Counted from the stretch's first letter, positions 17,585 to 26,891 are shown. The stretch is DNA of 64,000 nt from Leucobacter chromiisoli (GCF_016522505.1 NZ_JAEHOH010000001.1:310001-374000), one strand, 5' to 3'. Notes: generated from the letters alone by a model not told the origin. Translations and numbers: made by a program.

Positions 17585-18598
17585 ATGCGCGTTCTTCTCA
17601 CCGGCGGGGCCGGCTACATCGGCTCCCACACCGCACTGGTGCTGCTCGAGCGGGGGCACGAGGTCGTGGTGCTCGACGACTTCTCGAACAGCAGCACGGA
17701 GGCGATCAGGCGCGTCGAGGAGCTCGCGGGTCGCGGCATCCCGGTCGTCCGGGCCGACCTCGCCGACCGGGCGCACGCGATCGCCGCCCTGGACGGCGTC
17801 GACTTCGACGCCGCGATCCACCTCGCGGGCCTCAAGGCCGTCGGCGAGTCGGTGGAGCAGCCGATCCGCTACTACCGCGTGAACCTCGACTCGACGCTCG
17901 TGCTGCTCGAGCTGATGCGGGAGCGCGGGGTGACGAGGCTCGTCTTCAGCTCCTCCGCGACGGTGTACGGGGACCCGGCGTACCTGCCCCAGGACGAGGA
18001 GCACCCGGTCGGCGTCGGCCTGACCAACCCCTACGGCTGGTCGAAGGCCATGAACGAGCAGATCATCCGCGACGCCGGGGCCGCGTGGCCCGAACTCGGA
18101 GCCGTGCTGCTGCGCTACTTCAACCCGGTCGGGGCGCACCCCTCGGGCCGCATCGGCGAGGACCCGGCCGGAGTGCCGAACAACCTCATGCCCTTCATCG
18201 CGCAGGTGGCCGTGGGCAAGCGCGACCGGCTCAGCGTCTTCGGCGACGGGTACCCGACCGTCGACGGCACCGGGGTGCGCGATTACATCCACGTGATGGA
18301 CCTCGCCGAAGGGCACGTGGCGGCCCTCGAGCACCTCTCGGCCGGCGTGACGGCCTACAACCTCGGATCGGGCGTGGGCTCGAGCGTCCTCGAGGTCGTG
18401 CGCGCGTTCGAGGAGGCCTCCGGGCGCTCCGTGCCCTACGCGATCGTCCCGCCGCGGGCGGGCGACGTCGCCGAGGTCGTCGCGGATCCGGCGAAGGCCA
18501 ACGCCGAGCTGGGCTGGCGCACCACGCGCGGTCTCGCCGAGGCGTGCCGGGACTCGTGGGCGTGGCAGTCGGCGAACCCCGACGGCTACCGCGCGTAG
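17585..18598 (+). CDS. galE: UDP-glucose 4-epimerase
   Basis: NAD-dependent extended SDR interconverting UDP-Glc and UDP-Gal (or the N-acetyl forms). Within 337 residues are the glycine motif GGAGYIGSH at residues 7-15, DDFSNSS, the catalytic Y150-x3-K154 in YGWSKAMNEQ, RYFNPVGAHPSG and DYIHVMDLAEGH, all standard for GalE. Adjacent to the polysaccharide genes it would supply galactose or GalNAc residues. TAGTCT at 17573-17578 ends six bases before the ATG with no Shine-Dalgarno sequence, so the message is probably leaderless. It converges with a minus-strand gene 5 bases downstream. Confidence 0.95.
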   Translation: MRVLLTGGAGYIGSHTALVLLERGHEVVVLDDFSNSSTEAIRRVEELAGRGIPVVRADLADRAHAIAALDGVDFDAAIHLAGLKAVGESVEQPIRYYRVNLDSTLVLLELMRERGVTRLVFSSSATVYGDPAYLPQDEEHPVGVGLTNPYGWSKAMNEQIIRDAGAAWPELGAVLLRYFNPVGAHPSGRIGEDPAGVPNNLMPFIAQVAVGKRDRLSVFGDGYPTVDGTGVRDYIHVMDLAEGHVAALEHLSAGVTAYNLGSGVGSSVLEVVRAFEEASGRSVPYAIVPPRAGDVAEVVADPAKANAELGWRTTRGLAEACRDSWAWQSANPDGYRA

Positions 18599-18603
18599 GG
18601 CCG

Positions 18604-18960
18604 CTACTCCACGTCGAGGCGCGAGGCCAGGCTCCACACGGCGCGTGTCAGCTCGGGCACCTGCGCCGCGATCTCGCGCAGCAGCTCGAACTCGACCCGG
18701 TCTGCATCGCGCCGGTGCAGGTCGGCCTCGGGACCTCCCCGATGCGCGGCGAGGCGCGCGAGCCCGAACTCGGCGAGCCGGCCGCGCTCCTCGAGCATCT
18801 CGTCGCGCAGCGCCTGCACCACGAACTCGTCGACCGAGGGCATCTCGGAGATCGACGAGGCCGGATCCTCGCCCATGCGGCCGCGGTGCTCGAGCAGGGT
18901 GTTCCGCTCGAGACGGGCGTCGGCGCGCAGCCGGATCAGCCGCTCGGTGGTCAGGATCAT
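18604..18960 (-). CDS. Small charged protein of unknown function, overlapping the O-antigen ligase-like gene
   Basis: A 118-residue soluble, helix-rich protein with many Arg, Glu and Leu residues and no signal peptide or membrane segment. I do not recognise a family. The start ATG at 18960 overlaps the TGA of the O-antigen ligase-like gene by 4 bases (ATGA), which indicates translational coupling and suggests a partner role. The same frame is open for a long way upstream only as the antisense-type shadow of the coupled gene. Leucine-spaced stretches at about residues 45-75 and 85-110 could form helices or short coiled coils. A regulator of chain length or an assembly partner is speculation. 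Confidence 0.7.
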   Translation of the reverse strand: MILTTERLIRLRADARLERNTLLEHRGRMGEDPASSISEMPSVDEFVVQALRDEMLEERGRLAEFGLARLAAHRGGPEADLHRRDADRVEFELLREIAAQVPELTRAVWSLASRLDVE

Positions 18961-20375
18961 GCGCCCGCTCCCGAGACGGTCTCGGCGGGTGCGGTCGCGC
19001 CGGCTCCGGCGGTCTCCGCGTGCGCCTCGCGCGGGATCGGGACCCGGCGCCACGGCAGCTTCCTCGGCTCCGCGTCCTGGGACGGCAGCTCGAAGTCGAT
19101 GCGCGTCTTCACCGCCAGCATCACGAGCAGCAGCCAGCCCCACTCGATGAGCAGCCGGCTCTCGGTGAGCGACTGCACGAGGAGTGCGATCATCACGAGG
19201 AACGGCCACAGCGCCGACGTCGCGTAGGGCAGGGCCGGCCCGGGGCCGCGCCTCGGCTGATCGACGGCGCGGAACCAGGTGCGCCACAGCGTCAGCACGA
19301 CGAGCGGTGCGAAGACCAGCACGCCGACGATCCCGAGCTGCAGCCAGACGTCGAGCCACGCGTTGTGCGCGCTCATCACCTGCAGGCCGGCCTTCTCGTC
19401 GAGCGAGGCGTACGGTTCGACCCACGGCGCCCAGTAGCTGATCCAGCCCCAGCCGAACCAGGGACGCTGCTGGGCGAGCTCGACGACCTTCTGCCAGGTC
19501 TCCAGGCGTCCGGTCATGTCGCCGCTCTTGCCGAGCAGTCCGAAGAGGAAGTCGCGCGCGAACACGGCGAGCAGGGCGGCGGCGGCCGCGATGCCGGCCC
19601 CGAGCGCGTAGAGCGGCATGCGCCGCTCCTGGCCGATGCGCCTGGCCCAGAGCGCGAAGCCCAGCCCGACGAACACCGCGGCCAGCGCCACCGTGACGGT
19701 CGCGCCGCGGGTGAGGAGCAGGGTCAGCAGCGACATCGTCACCCAGAACCAGCCGGCGAAGCGCCGCACGAGGCCGGCGCGGAGCTGGATCCCGAAGACG
19801 ATGAGGCCGAGCAGGCCGATGAAGCCGAGGATCACGGAACTGCCGACGAGACCCTGGACGGGGCCGCCGGAGAGGAGGAGGTCGCGGCTCCAGTACAGCA
19901 GCTTCGGCGTCTCCCCGTCGGGCGCCTCGAGCCACCAGGGCAGCAAGGGGGCCTGCACGACGAGGGCGACCCAGAGCTCGAACGCGACGGAGAGGCCGAT
20001 GAGATACCGCAGCGCCGACCCCAGCGTGCGCAGCACCTCGTGCCAGGTGAGCACCGCGGCGAGCGACACCGCCACCGCCGTCGTCACCAGCTGCGCGAGC
20101 ACCCCGAGCGCGCTCTCGAGGCGGTAGGCCGACCACAGGATCGAGAGCGCCGCGAGCGCCAGGAACCAGTAGAGGGGAGAGGGCAGGCGATACCACCGGA
20201 AGCGCTCCGGCCGGAGCCTCACGGCCAGGACGACGCCGACGCTCGCGATCAGGAGCGCGAGCGCCAGGAACGCCGGCCAGCCCACGAGATTGCGCACCCC
20301 GTTGCTGCCGAGTGCGAAGACGAAGACGCAGATCGCGTACGCGCTCACGCCGAGTCTGGTTCTGCTCTCCGCCAT
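18957..20375 (-). CDS. O-antigen ligase / polymerase-like membrane protein
   Basis: A 472-residue protein with about eleven hydrophobic segments and one larger loop. The loop includes RLETWQKVVELAQQRPWFG, GWG, and SAHNAWLDVWLQLGIVG, which is the Wzy_C/WaaL signature region where His and Arg residues act on the undecaprenyl-linked donor. Such proteins polymerise repeat units or ligate the finished chain outside the membrane. With an ABC flippase in the same locus, a ligase that joins glycan to a cell-wall or lipid acceptor is as likely as a polymerase. TACCAT at 20383-20388 ends 7 bases before the ATG, so the mRNA may be leaderless. It is divergent from manA. Confidence 0.85.
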   Translation of the reverse strand: MAESRTRLGVSAYAICVFVFALGSNGVRNLVGWPAFLALALLIASVGVVLAVRLRPERFRWYRLPSPLYWFLALAALSILWSAYRLESALGVLAQLVTTAVAVSLAAVLTWHEVLRTLGSALRYLIGLSVAFELWVALVVQAPLLPWWLEAPDGETPKLLYWSRDLLLSGGPVQGLVGSSVILGFIGLLGLIVFGIQLRAGLVRRFAGWFWVTMSLLTLLLTRGATVTVALAAVFVGLGFALWARRIGQERRMPLYALGAGIAAAAALLAVFARDFLFGLLGKSGDMTGRLETWQKVVELAQQRPWFGWGWISYWAPWVEPYASLDEKAGLQVMSAHNAWLDVWLQLGIVGVLVFAPLVVLTLWRTWFRAVDQPRRGPGPALPYATSALWPFLVMIALLVQSLTESRLLIEWGWLLLVMLAVKTRIDFELPSQDAEPRKLPWRRVPIPREAHAETAGAGATAPAETVSGAGA

Positions 20376-20491
20376 AGTCGGTATGGTAGGGCATTGCGCC
20401 TTTACGACGTCCGTGACCGGACCTGCGGAGCGGGCTGCGGCGCCGGTCGCGGATCCGGCCGCAGAAGCCCCGCCAGACAGATGGAGCCCCC

Positions 20492-21757
20492 GTGCTGATC
20501 TTCATCGAGAACACGCCGCGCAGTTATGCGTGGGGGTCGCGCGACGCCCTGCCGCAGATGCTCGGCACGGCTCCGACGGGCGAGCCGCAGGCGGAGCTCT
20601 GGCTGGGGGACCATCCCGGCCATCCCGCGACGGTCGCGAAGGCGACGCCCGGTCAGCGCACGCTCATCGACCTCATCGAGAGCGATCCCGAGCGCTACGG
20701 AGTGGACGGCGGACATCTGCCGTTCCTCCTGAAGGTGCTCGCGATCGGTGCGCCGCTCTCGCTGCAGGTGCACCCCGACGCCGAGCAGGCCGCCGCCGGT
20801 TTCGCGGCGGAGGAGGCCGCGGGGGTCCCGCGCGACGCGAGGGAGCGCAACTACGGCGATCCTCGCCACAAGCCCGAGCTGCTGGTCGCGCTCGGCGAGG
20901 TCACCGCGCTGTGTGGGTTCCGGGATCTGGTCGAGGTGCGGCGGGATCTCTCGCGGATCGCGGCGCACGCTCCCGAGGGCGCGGCCCGCGACGCGCTGTA
21001 CGACGCGGCGGATCGCCTCTCGGGGGGCGATCCGGAGGCCCTGCGCAGTGCGTTCCTCGCCTGGGTCTTCAGCGGCGAGCCGGGCCCGTCGGCGGCGCTG
21101 CGGGCGATCTCCGCAGCGGTGCGCGCCCCCGTCTCCGGCGAGGACGAGGCGCACTCCGCCCGTCTCACGGCCCTGCGCAACCTGACGGCGGCCCATCCCG
21201 GAGACCCCGGCATCCTGGTCTCCCTGCTGCTGCACCTCGTCCACCTCGCCCCCGGCGAGGCGGTGTATCTCGGCGCCAGGCAGCTCCACGCGTACCTCAG
21301 TGGCATCGGCGTTGAGGTGATGGCCTCATCCGACAACGTGCTGCGCGCGGGGCTGACGAGCAAGCACGTCGACATCGAGGAGCTCTGCCGCATCGTCGAT
21401 CTGAGCGAGCTCGCGGATCCGAGGTTCCACGTGGAACTTCGCGGCCCGGGGCTCGTCGCGTGGCAGCCCGACGTGCCCGACTTCCGGCTGATGCGCGCGC
21501 GTCTGCGCGAGCCCGACGATCTCGCCTTCGCGCCCTCGGACAGCGCCGAGCAGGTCGTGCTCGACGCGCCCTTCCCGCTGGTGCTCATCGTGACCGAGGG
21601 GCGGGTCAGGGTCGAACGCCCGGCGGCCGAGCTGGCGGAGGTCGCGAGCGTGCGCCGCGGGCAGTCCCTCTACGTCTCGGCCGGCGAGGCGATCCAGCTG
21701 AGCGGCCGGGGCGAGGTCTTCCTGGCCACCGTCGGGGAGAGCTTCGCGTGCGAGTGA
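20492..21757 (+). CDS. manA: Mannose-6-phosphate isomerase, class I
   Basis: Zinc enzyme interconverting fructose-6-P and mannose-6-P, feeding GDP-mannose synthesis. In 421 residues the family motifs appear in order: YAWGSRDALPQM at the start, AELWLGDHP, FLLKVLAIGAPLSLQVHPD with two metal ligands (Q and H of QVHP), YGDPRHKPELLVAL with the glutamate ligand, and LHAYLSGIGVEVMASSDNVLRAGLTSKHVD in the catalytic core. The GTG has GGAG about 7 bases upstream. It lies next to whiB as in Mycobacterium, where manA (Rv3255c) and whiB2 (Rv3260c) are close. It thus marks the junction between the glycan locus and the conserved core. Confidence 0.95.
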   Translation: MLIFIENTPRSYAWGSRDALPQMLGTAPTGEPQAELWLGDHPGHPATVAKATPGQRTLIDLIESDPERYGVDGGHLPFLLKVLAIGAPLSLQVHPDAEQAAAGFAAEEAAGVPRDARERNYGDPRHKPELLVALGEVTALCGFRDLVEVRRDLSRIAAHAPEGAARDALYDAADRLSGGDPEALRSAFLAWVFSGEPGPSAALRAISAAVRAPVSGEDEAHSARLTALRNLTAAHPGDPGILVSLLLHLVHLAPGEAVYLGARQLHAYLSGIGVEVMASSDNVLRAGLTSKHVDIEELCRIVDLSELADPRFHVELRGPGLVAWQPDVPDFRLMRARLREPDDLAFAPSDSAEQVVLDAPFPLVLIVTEGRVRVERPAAELAEVASVRRGQSLYVSAGEAIQLSGRGEVFLATVGESFACE

Positions 21758-21791
21758 TGCCGGCTCCTCGGCGGCCCTGAGGCGGGCCGAG

Positions 21792-21823
21792 GGCCGGGCT
21801 CGCGTCGCCCGACGGGCCCGGCC
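21792..21823 (+). terminator. Hairpin after manA
   Basis: Arms 21792-21802 and 21813-21823 pair at 10 of 11 positions with a 10-base loop. There is no T-tract, so it is a weak candidate for an intrinsic terminator of the T-less type common in high-GC actinobacteria. Confidence 0.4.
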
Positions 21824-21894
21824 GTATCTCGATCCGGTTCCTCCCAGCGTGTCTTGCACCCTCAAGTCGTTATTGAGGGTTTAGACTTCCCAGC

Positions 21895-21923
21895 TTGACT
21901 TGAGCGAATCACACCGATGTAAT
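21895..21923 (+). promoter_or_regulatory. Sigma-70/HrdB-type promoter of the whiB gene
   Basis: TTGACT at 21895-21900, a 17-base spacer and TGTAAT at 21918-21923 match the -35/-10 consensus with only two mismatches. This is the best-formed housekeeping promoter in the window. The predicted leader is about 45 bases and carries GGAGAAGGGGG before the whiB ATG at 21976. Confidence 0.65.
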
Positions 21924-21975
21924 TATCGGGACGCTTGTGCAGATCGCGCACTCGGAGAAGGGGGCTGGGTAACGT

Positions 21976-22290
21976 ATGTCACGCCACGACGCGAACTCCT
22001 CGGTTCCCGGCAACTGGTTCGTCGACCCGGTGTTCCTCGGGGTCCCCGGCGTTCGTCAGCAGGAGGACGAAGCGCTCGCCTGGCAGGCGGACGCGCTGTG
22101 CGCCCAGACCGACCCCGAGGCCTTCTTCCCCGAGAAGGGCGGCTCGACCCGCGAGGCGAAGCGCATCTGCGAGAGCTGCGAGGTGCGATCCGAGTGCCTG
22201 GAGTACGCCCTGGCCAACGACGAGCGCTTCGGCATCTGGGGCGGGCTCTCCGAACGCGAGCGCCGCAAGCTGCGCCGCGAGGCGATGTAG
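21976..22290 (+). CDS. WhiB-family iron-sulfur transcription regulator (WhiB2/WhmD-like)
   Basis: A 104-residue regulator. The four cluster-binding cysteines are C42, C65, C68 and C74 (C-x22-C-x2-C-x5-C), followed by the beta-turn motif GIWGG at residues 86-90 and a basic C-terminus ERERRKLRRE for DNA contact. The FFPEKGGSTREAKRIC stretch and the manA neighbourhood point to the WhiB2/WhmD subgroup, which controls septation and cell division in Mycobacterium and Streptomyces. The 4Fe-4S cluster and interaction with the principal sigma factor are known for the family. The start follows a GGAGAAGGGGG ribosome site. Confidence 0.93.
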   Translation: MSRHDANSSVPGNWFVDPVFLGVPGVRQQEDEALAWQADALCAQTDPEAFFPEKGGSTREAKRICESCEVRSECLEYALANDERFGIWGGLSERERRKLRREAM

Positions 22291-22386
22291 CGCAACCCCC
22301 TTCGGCGCGACACCGATCGAGTTTTTCCCGGCGCCTGGCATGGCATCAGGGCGATGGCAGCCCGCGGGCATAAGCTTGGGCCCGAT

Positions 22387-25300
22387 ATGCGCACCAGAGT
22401 AACGGCCGTGCTGGTCGCCCATCGAGGCGGCGAGTGGCTAGACCAGACCATCGCGGGGATCGCCGCCCAGACCCGGCGTCCCGAGCGGCTCCTCGCGGTC
22501 GCCAACGGCGGCTCTCGCGACCTCACCGAGCAGCTGCGATCCGCCGCGCCCGAGCGCATCATCTCGGTGCCGGATCGCGTCTCGTTCGGCCGGGCCGTGC
22601 AGCACGCCGTCGAGACCATGCCCCGCGAGACGGGCGACACGAGCGAGACCGGGTCGATCGTCGAGGAGTGGATCTGGCTGCTCACCGAGGACTCCTGCCC
22701 CGAGCCCGAGGCGCTCGAGCGCATCCTCTCCATCGTGCAGCGCGCGCCCTCCGTCGCGATCGCCGGCCCGAAGCTCGTCGACTGGGACCGCCCCGAGCGC
22801 ATCATCGAGCTCGGACAGAGCCTCACCCGCTACGGCAGCCGCTGGCTGCTGCGCAGGCAGGAGCTCGATCAGCAGCAGTACGACCACATGCAGGACGTGC
22901 TGGGCGTCGGGCCCGTGGGCATGCTGGTGCGGCGCGACGTCTGGGAGCAGCTCGGCGGATTCGACCCCGCACTGCCCGTCTACGACGACGGCCTCGACCT
23001 GAGCGTGCGCGCCCGCCTCGCCGGCTACCGCGTCGAGGTGGCTCCGGGATCCCGGGTCAGGTTCGCGCAGAGCGGGATCGCCGGCCCGCGGGTGGACCGT
23101 TCGCGCTCGGTGATGCGGGCCGCACATCGTCAGGGGCGCGCCTCCCATCTGCACCGGCGCATCGTCTACGCGCCCGCCCTCTTCGCGTTCTTCATGTGGC
23201 TCGGCCTGCCGCTGCTCGGCGTGGCCCGCGTCTTCTGGTCGCTGATCAGGGAGCAGCCCGGCCAGATGCTCGGCGAGTTCACCTCGGCGATGCGGGTGTT
23301 CTTCCATCCGGCTGCGATCATCGCGTCGCGTCGACGGATCAGACGCCACTCGAGCGCCGGCTGGGCGGCGATCCGGCCGCTGCGCGTCGACCCCAAGAGC
23401 GTGCGCACCGCGCGCATGATCGACCGCGAGGCCATTCTCGCGGCGCAGGGGCGACGCGCACCCGAGATCCACTTCATCTCGAGCGGCGGCCTCGCCGTGC
23501 TCATCGGGGCGGTCGTGCTCGCGGCGGCCCTCTGCTGGTGGACGCTCGCCCAGACGAGCCTCAGCGGCGGCGCGCTCGCCCCGCTCAGCCCGATCGGCGA
23601 GCTCTGGATGCACACGCGCACCATCGACGGGGTTCCCGCGGACCCCTTCGCCTGGGTGCTCGCGGTGCTGGGGACCCTCACCTTCTGGAATCCGTCCCAC
23701 GCGGTCGTGCTGCTCTTCGTCGCCTCGATCCCGCTCGCGGCCCTCGGCGGCTGGATCTGGGCCGCGCAGCTCACCGGCTCCCGCGCGGGGAGGGCGCTGC
23801 TCGGCCTCGGCTGGGCGATCAGCCCGGTGCTGCTCGGCTCGCTCGACTCGGGGCGGCTGCCGACGCTGATCCTCGCGGTCGTGCTGCCCTGGCTGCTCCT
23901 CGCCGCCACGCGATGCCGTGAGTCCTGGAGCTGGGCCGGCACCGCCTCGCTGCTCGCCGCCGTCGCGCTGGCGTGCGCACCCGTCCTGATCCCCGCCGCG
24001 GTCGTGCTGCTGATCGTGGGCCTCTTCAGCTCGCTGCGCGGCGTCACGCGGGTGCTTGCGACGGCGATCGCCCCGGCCGTGCTGTTCGCGCCCAAGGCCG
24101 TGCAGCTCGTGCTGAACGGCCGCGCGCTCGACCTGCTGCTCGACCCCGGCATCACGCCCGACTACCAGCCGGGAACGGCATGGCACCTGCTCATCGGGTT
24201 CCCCGAGTTCGGGCTCGAGGGCTGGGCCGGGATCCTCGACGCCCTCGGCCTGGGCGGGCCGCCGGCCACGCTGCTGGTGGGCGTGCTGCTCGTGCCGATC
24301 GCGCTGCTCGGGCTGCTCGGCCTCTTCACCTCGCGCGTGCCGGTGACGATCCTGAACACCCTGCTCGGCGGGCTCGGCATGATCACGGCGCTCGCGGCGT
24401 CGCAGCTGCGACTCGTCACGGAGGGCGCCGTCAGCGTGCCGCTGTGGACTGGCTCGGGGCTCGCCCTCTTCTGGATCGCGCTCCTGAGCCTGGCAGCGGT
24501 CGGCTGCTCGGCCCTGCGCAGGGCCACGACGCCCGTCGCCGTGACGGCGCTCCTCGCCGCGGCGATCGCGGTCGCGCCGCTCGGGTTCCAGCTCGCCACC
24601 GCGAACACCGGGTTGCGGCCGGGAGCCGAGCAGATGCCCGCGCTCGTGCAGGCGGCCGGCGTCTCCGATCCCAGCCTCCGCACGCTGGTGCTGAGCGCCG
24701 AGGGCGAGCACGCGGTGCGCGCCCGGCTCGTCTCGGGCACCGGCCTCCGCCTCGACCAGCTGCGCACGGCCGCCAAGTCGACCGAGCCGACCGAGGAGGA
24801 CCGCTGGGTCGCCGACCTCGTCGGCGGGCTCGCGAGCACCACCGACGCCGACCTCACCGAGGAGCTGCAGGAGCGGCACGTCGGCTTCGTGCTGCTGACG
24901 GCCGAGGGCGATCCCGGTGAGCGGGCCCAGCTGCAGTCGGTGTTCGACCAGCAGCGCGCGCTCACGAGCGCGGGCCAGACCGAGCACGGCCTGCTGTGGC
25001 GAGCCGAGATCGCGGACTCGGGCGCCGCCGCGGAGGACACGGGCGCCCGCCTCGCGGGCACCTCGCTGAGCAGCAGCACGCTGTGGTGGGCCCAGCTGAT
25101 CGTGCTGCTCGGGATCGTGCTGCTCGCCCTGCCGACCGGGGAGGTCGTCGAACGGCCTCGCCGCCGCAAGCGGCCCTCCCGCCGGCGTCAGCGGGTGCCC
25201 GCGGCGGGCGCCGGCTCCGGCGGGGGCATCGGCGGCGCCGGGGATTCCGAGGTCGCCGGGAGCGACGGCCCGAGGTCCGAGGATCCCGGAGCCGCGGATC

Positions 25301-25479
25301 CCGGCCCCGAGAATCCCGGATCCGCGGATCCCGACCCCGAGAATCCCGGCGCCGACGCTCCCGGCGCGGCCGAGACCCTCTCGGGGGAGACCGACTCGGG
25401 CGTCGACGAACCCGCCCCCGACGGCGGGGCGGAGAACGGCGGGATCCATCCCGGGAACGCGAACGGAGGAACGCGATGA
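22387..25479 (+). CDS. Large membrane glycosyltransferase, GT2 domain plus polytopic domain
   Basis: A 1030-residue protein. Residues 1 to about 250 are a GT2 domain: TAVLVAHRGGEWLDQTI, a poorly conserved DXD region, GPKLVDW and YDDGLDLSVRARLAGY. After that come two helices near 260-290 and about ten hydrophobic segments from about 360 to 740, an extracytoplasmic part at 740-890, one more helix near 900-918, then a basic stretch PRRRKRPSRRR and a low-complexity Pro/Gly/Asp tail. The tail includes two copies of a 30-base unit at 25288-25347. The stop overlaps the DUF5719 gene by 4 bases, so the two are coupled. The start ATG 22387 gives the canonical MRTRVTAVLVAH and no strong Shine-Dalgarno sequence is visible. 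An envelope glycan role is likely; the substrate is unknown. Confidence 0.85.
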   Translation: MRTRVTAVLVAHRGGEWLDQTIAGIAAQTRRPERLLAVANGGSRDLTEQLRSAAPERIISVPDRVSFGRAVQHAVETMPRETGDTSETGSIVEEWIWLLTEDSCPEPEALERILSIVQRAPSVAIAGPKLVDWDRPERIIELGQSLTRYGSRWLLRRQELDQQQYDHMQDVLGVGPVGMLVRRDVWEQLGGFDPALPVYDDGLDLSVRARLAGYRVEVAPGSRVRFAQSGIAGPRVDRSRSVMRAAHRQGRASHLHRRIVYAPALFAFFMWLGLPLLGVARVFWSLIREQPGQMLGEFTSAMRVFFHPAAIIASRRRIRRHSSAGWAAIRPLRVDPKSVRTARMIDREAILAAQGRRAPEIHFISSGGLAVLIGAVVLAAALCWWTLAQTSLSGGALAPLSPIGELWMHTRTIDGVPADPFAWVLAVLGTLTFWNPSHAVVLLFVASIPLAALGGWIWAAQLTGSRAGRALLGLGWAISPVLLGSLDSGRLPTLILAVVLPWLLLAATRCRESWSWAGTASLLAAVALACAPVLIPAAVVLLIVGLFSSLRGVTRVLATAIAPAVLFAPKAVQLVLNGRALDLLLDPGITPDYQPGTAWHLLIGFPEFGLEGWAGILDALGLGGPPATLLVGVLLVPIALLGLLGLFTSRVPVTILNTLLGGLGMITALAASQLRLVTEGAVSVPLWTGSGLALFWIALLSLAAVGCSALRRATTPVAVTALLAAAIAVAPLGFQLATANTGLRPGAEQMPALVQAAGVSDPSLRTLVLSAEGEHAVRARLVSGTGLRLDQLRTAAKSTEPTEEDRWVADLVGGLASTTDADLTEELQERHVGFVLLTAEGDPGERAQLQSVFDQQRALTSAGQTEHGLLWRAEIADSGAAAEDTGARLAGTSLSSSTLWWAQLIVLLGIVLLALPTGEVVERPRRRKRPSRRRQRVPAAGAGSGGGIGGAGDSEVAGSDGPRSEDPGAADPGPENPGSADPDPENPGADAPGAAETLSGETDSGVDEPAPDGGAENGGIHPGNANGGTR

Positions 25480-26864
25480 GCCAACGGTCCGAAGTGCTGC
25501 GGGTCGGCGTCCGGGCGACGGTCGGCCTGCTCGTGACGGGGATCGCCGCGACCGCGATCGTGCTGCTCGGCAACGTGCCGCTGCCCGGCGTCGAGCGCAC
25601 GCCGCTCGCGATGACGGTCGACACGTCCCAGGACTCCGAGCGCACCTACGTCTGCGCGGGATCCTTCGCGGAGCTGGGCGCCGACCCGACGCGATCCGGC
25701 GTCGCCGTGCCCCTCGGCACCGCGGCCGTGACCATCGCGGGCGATCCGACGGAGACGACCGAGCTGGTTCGCCAGGAGGAGGGCGGCAGCGCGCCCGCCG
25801 TGGTGCAGGGGCCCGCCGACGCGCCGCTCGTCGCGGCTCAGACCCAGCGGCTCTCGACGCCCACGCTGAGCGGGCTCTCGGCGAGCGCCTGCACCGAGCC
25901 GGTGAACGAGCAGTGGCTCGTCGGCGGCAGCACCGCCGTCGGCGCCTCGAGCACGCTCAGCCTCGGCAACCCGGGCCAGGTGCCCGCCACCGCGCGGGTG
26001 ACGGTGTACGACGCCGAGGGGCCGGTCGACGCCGGGCAGACGACGGGCGTGCTCGTGCCGCCGGGATCCGAGCGCACCGTGTCGCTGAACGGCTACGCCG
26101 CGGACCGGGAGCAGCTGGCCGTGCGGGTCGTGAGCACCGGGGCGACCGTCACGGCGACGATGGGCGTCAGCCAGATCGAGACCCTCGACCCCTTCGCGGT
26201 GGACACGGTGACGAGGCAGCTCGAACCGCAATCCACGCTCGTGATCCCCGGTGTGACCAACATCTACGACCACGTCGACAACCACGGCGACCAGGAGGGG
26301 GACTACTATCCGGTGCAGGTGCGCCTGCTCGCGCCGGACGCCTCCGGCCGGGCCACCGTGCGCGCGGTCGACAAGAAGGGCGAGAGCACCGAGCTCGGCA
26401 GCGTCGAACTGGAGGCCGGCGCGGTCGCGGAGCTGCGGCCCGAGCGGTGGCCGGAGGGGGCGAACGCCGTGATCGTGGAGGCCGACGTTCCCGTGGTGGG
26501 AGGGGTGCTCGGCACCGCCGTGAGGGACGAGGACCGCGACTACGCCTGGTTCGCGCCCGGCGGGGAGATCCCGGCCGAGACGCCGACGGCGGCGGCCGTC
26601 GTCTCGGGCGGCGGGCTCGTGCTCGTGAACCCGGGCGCCGAGGACGCCGAGGCGGAGATCGCGGAGGCGGGATCGGACGACGAGCCGCGAACGGTGAAGA
26701 TCCCGGCGGGTGCGGCCGTGACGTCGCGGGCCCCGGCCTCCGCCGAGATCACGAGCACGGCCCCGATCTTCGTGGGAGTCCGCATGGCGCGCAACGGCAT
26801 CGCCGGATACCCCGTGCTGCCCGCCGAGTCGCGCTCGGGAGAGCTGACGGTCTACACGCGATAG
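25476..26864 (+). CDS. DUF5719-family exported protein
   Basis: A 462-residue protein with an N-terminal signal-anchor at about residues 12-34 (VGLLVTGIAATAIVLLGNV) and a long beta-rich extracytoplasmic region. The C-x(n)-C pair (TYVCAGSFAEL, SASACTEP) is consistent with one disulfide. The start ATG sits in the ATGA overlap with the preceding GT2 membrane protein and has GGAGGA upstream. DUF5719 proteins are commonly encoded beside that transferase and whiB in Actinobacteria. The function is unknown; translational coupling suggests a complex with the transferase at the outer face of the membrane. Confidence 0.75.
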   Translation: MSQRSEVLRVGVRATVGLLVTGIAATAIVLLGNVPLPGVERTPLAMTVDTSQDSERTYVCAGSFAELGADPTRSGVAVPLGTAAVTIAGDPTETTELVRQEEGGSAPAVVQGPADAPLVAAQTQRLSTPTLSGLSASACTEPVNEQWLVGGSTAVGASSTLSLGNPGQVPATARVTVYDAEGPVDAGQTTGVLVPPGSERTVSLNGYAADREQLAVRVVSTGATVTATMGVSQIETLDPFAVDTVTRQLEPQSTLVIPGVTNIYDHVDNHGDQEGDYYPVQVRLLAPDASGRATVRAVDKKGESTELGSVELEAGAVAELRPERWPEGANAVIVEADVPVVGGVLGTAVRDEDRDYAWFAPGGEIPAETPTAAAVVSGGGLVLVNPGAEDAEAEIAEAGSDDEPRTVKIPAGAAVTSRAPASAEITSTAPIFVGVRMARNGIAGYPVLPAESRSGELTVYTR

Positions 26865-26891
26865 GGAGCCCCACGGGCTAGACTGGGCGGC

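Noticed and set aside
1-20400. Insertion sequences or transposase remnants in the polysaccharide locus
   Set aside because: No transposase-like frame and no terminal inverted repeats with target duplication were seen despite the variable gene content.
22438-25449. A minus-strand open frame of about 1000 codons opposite the GT2 membrane protein
   Set aside because: Shadow frame of a high-GC gene; low-complexity charged sequence and no recognisable domain.
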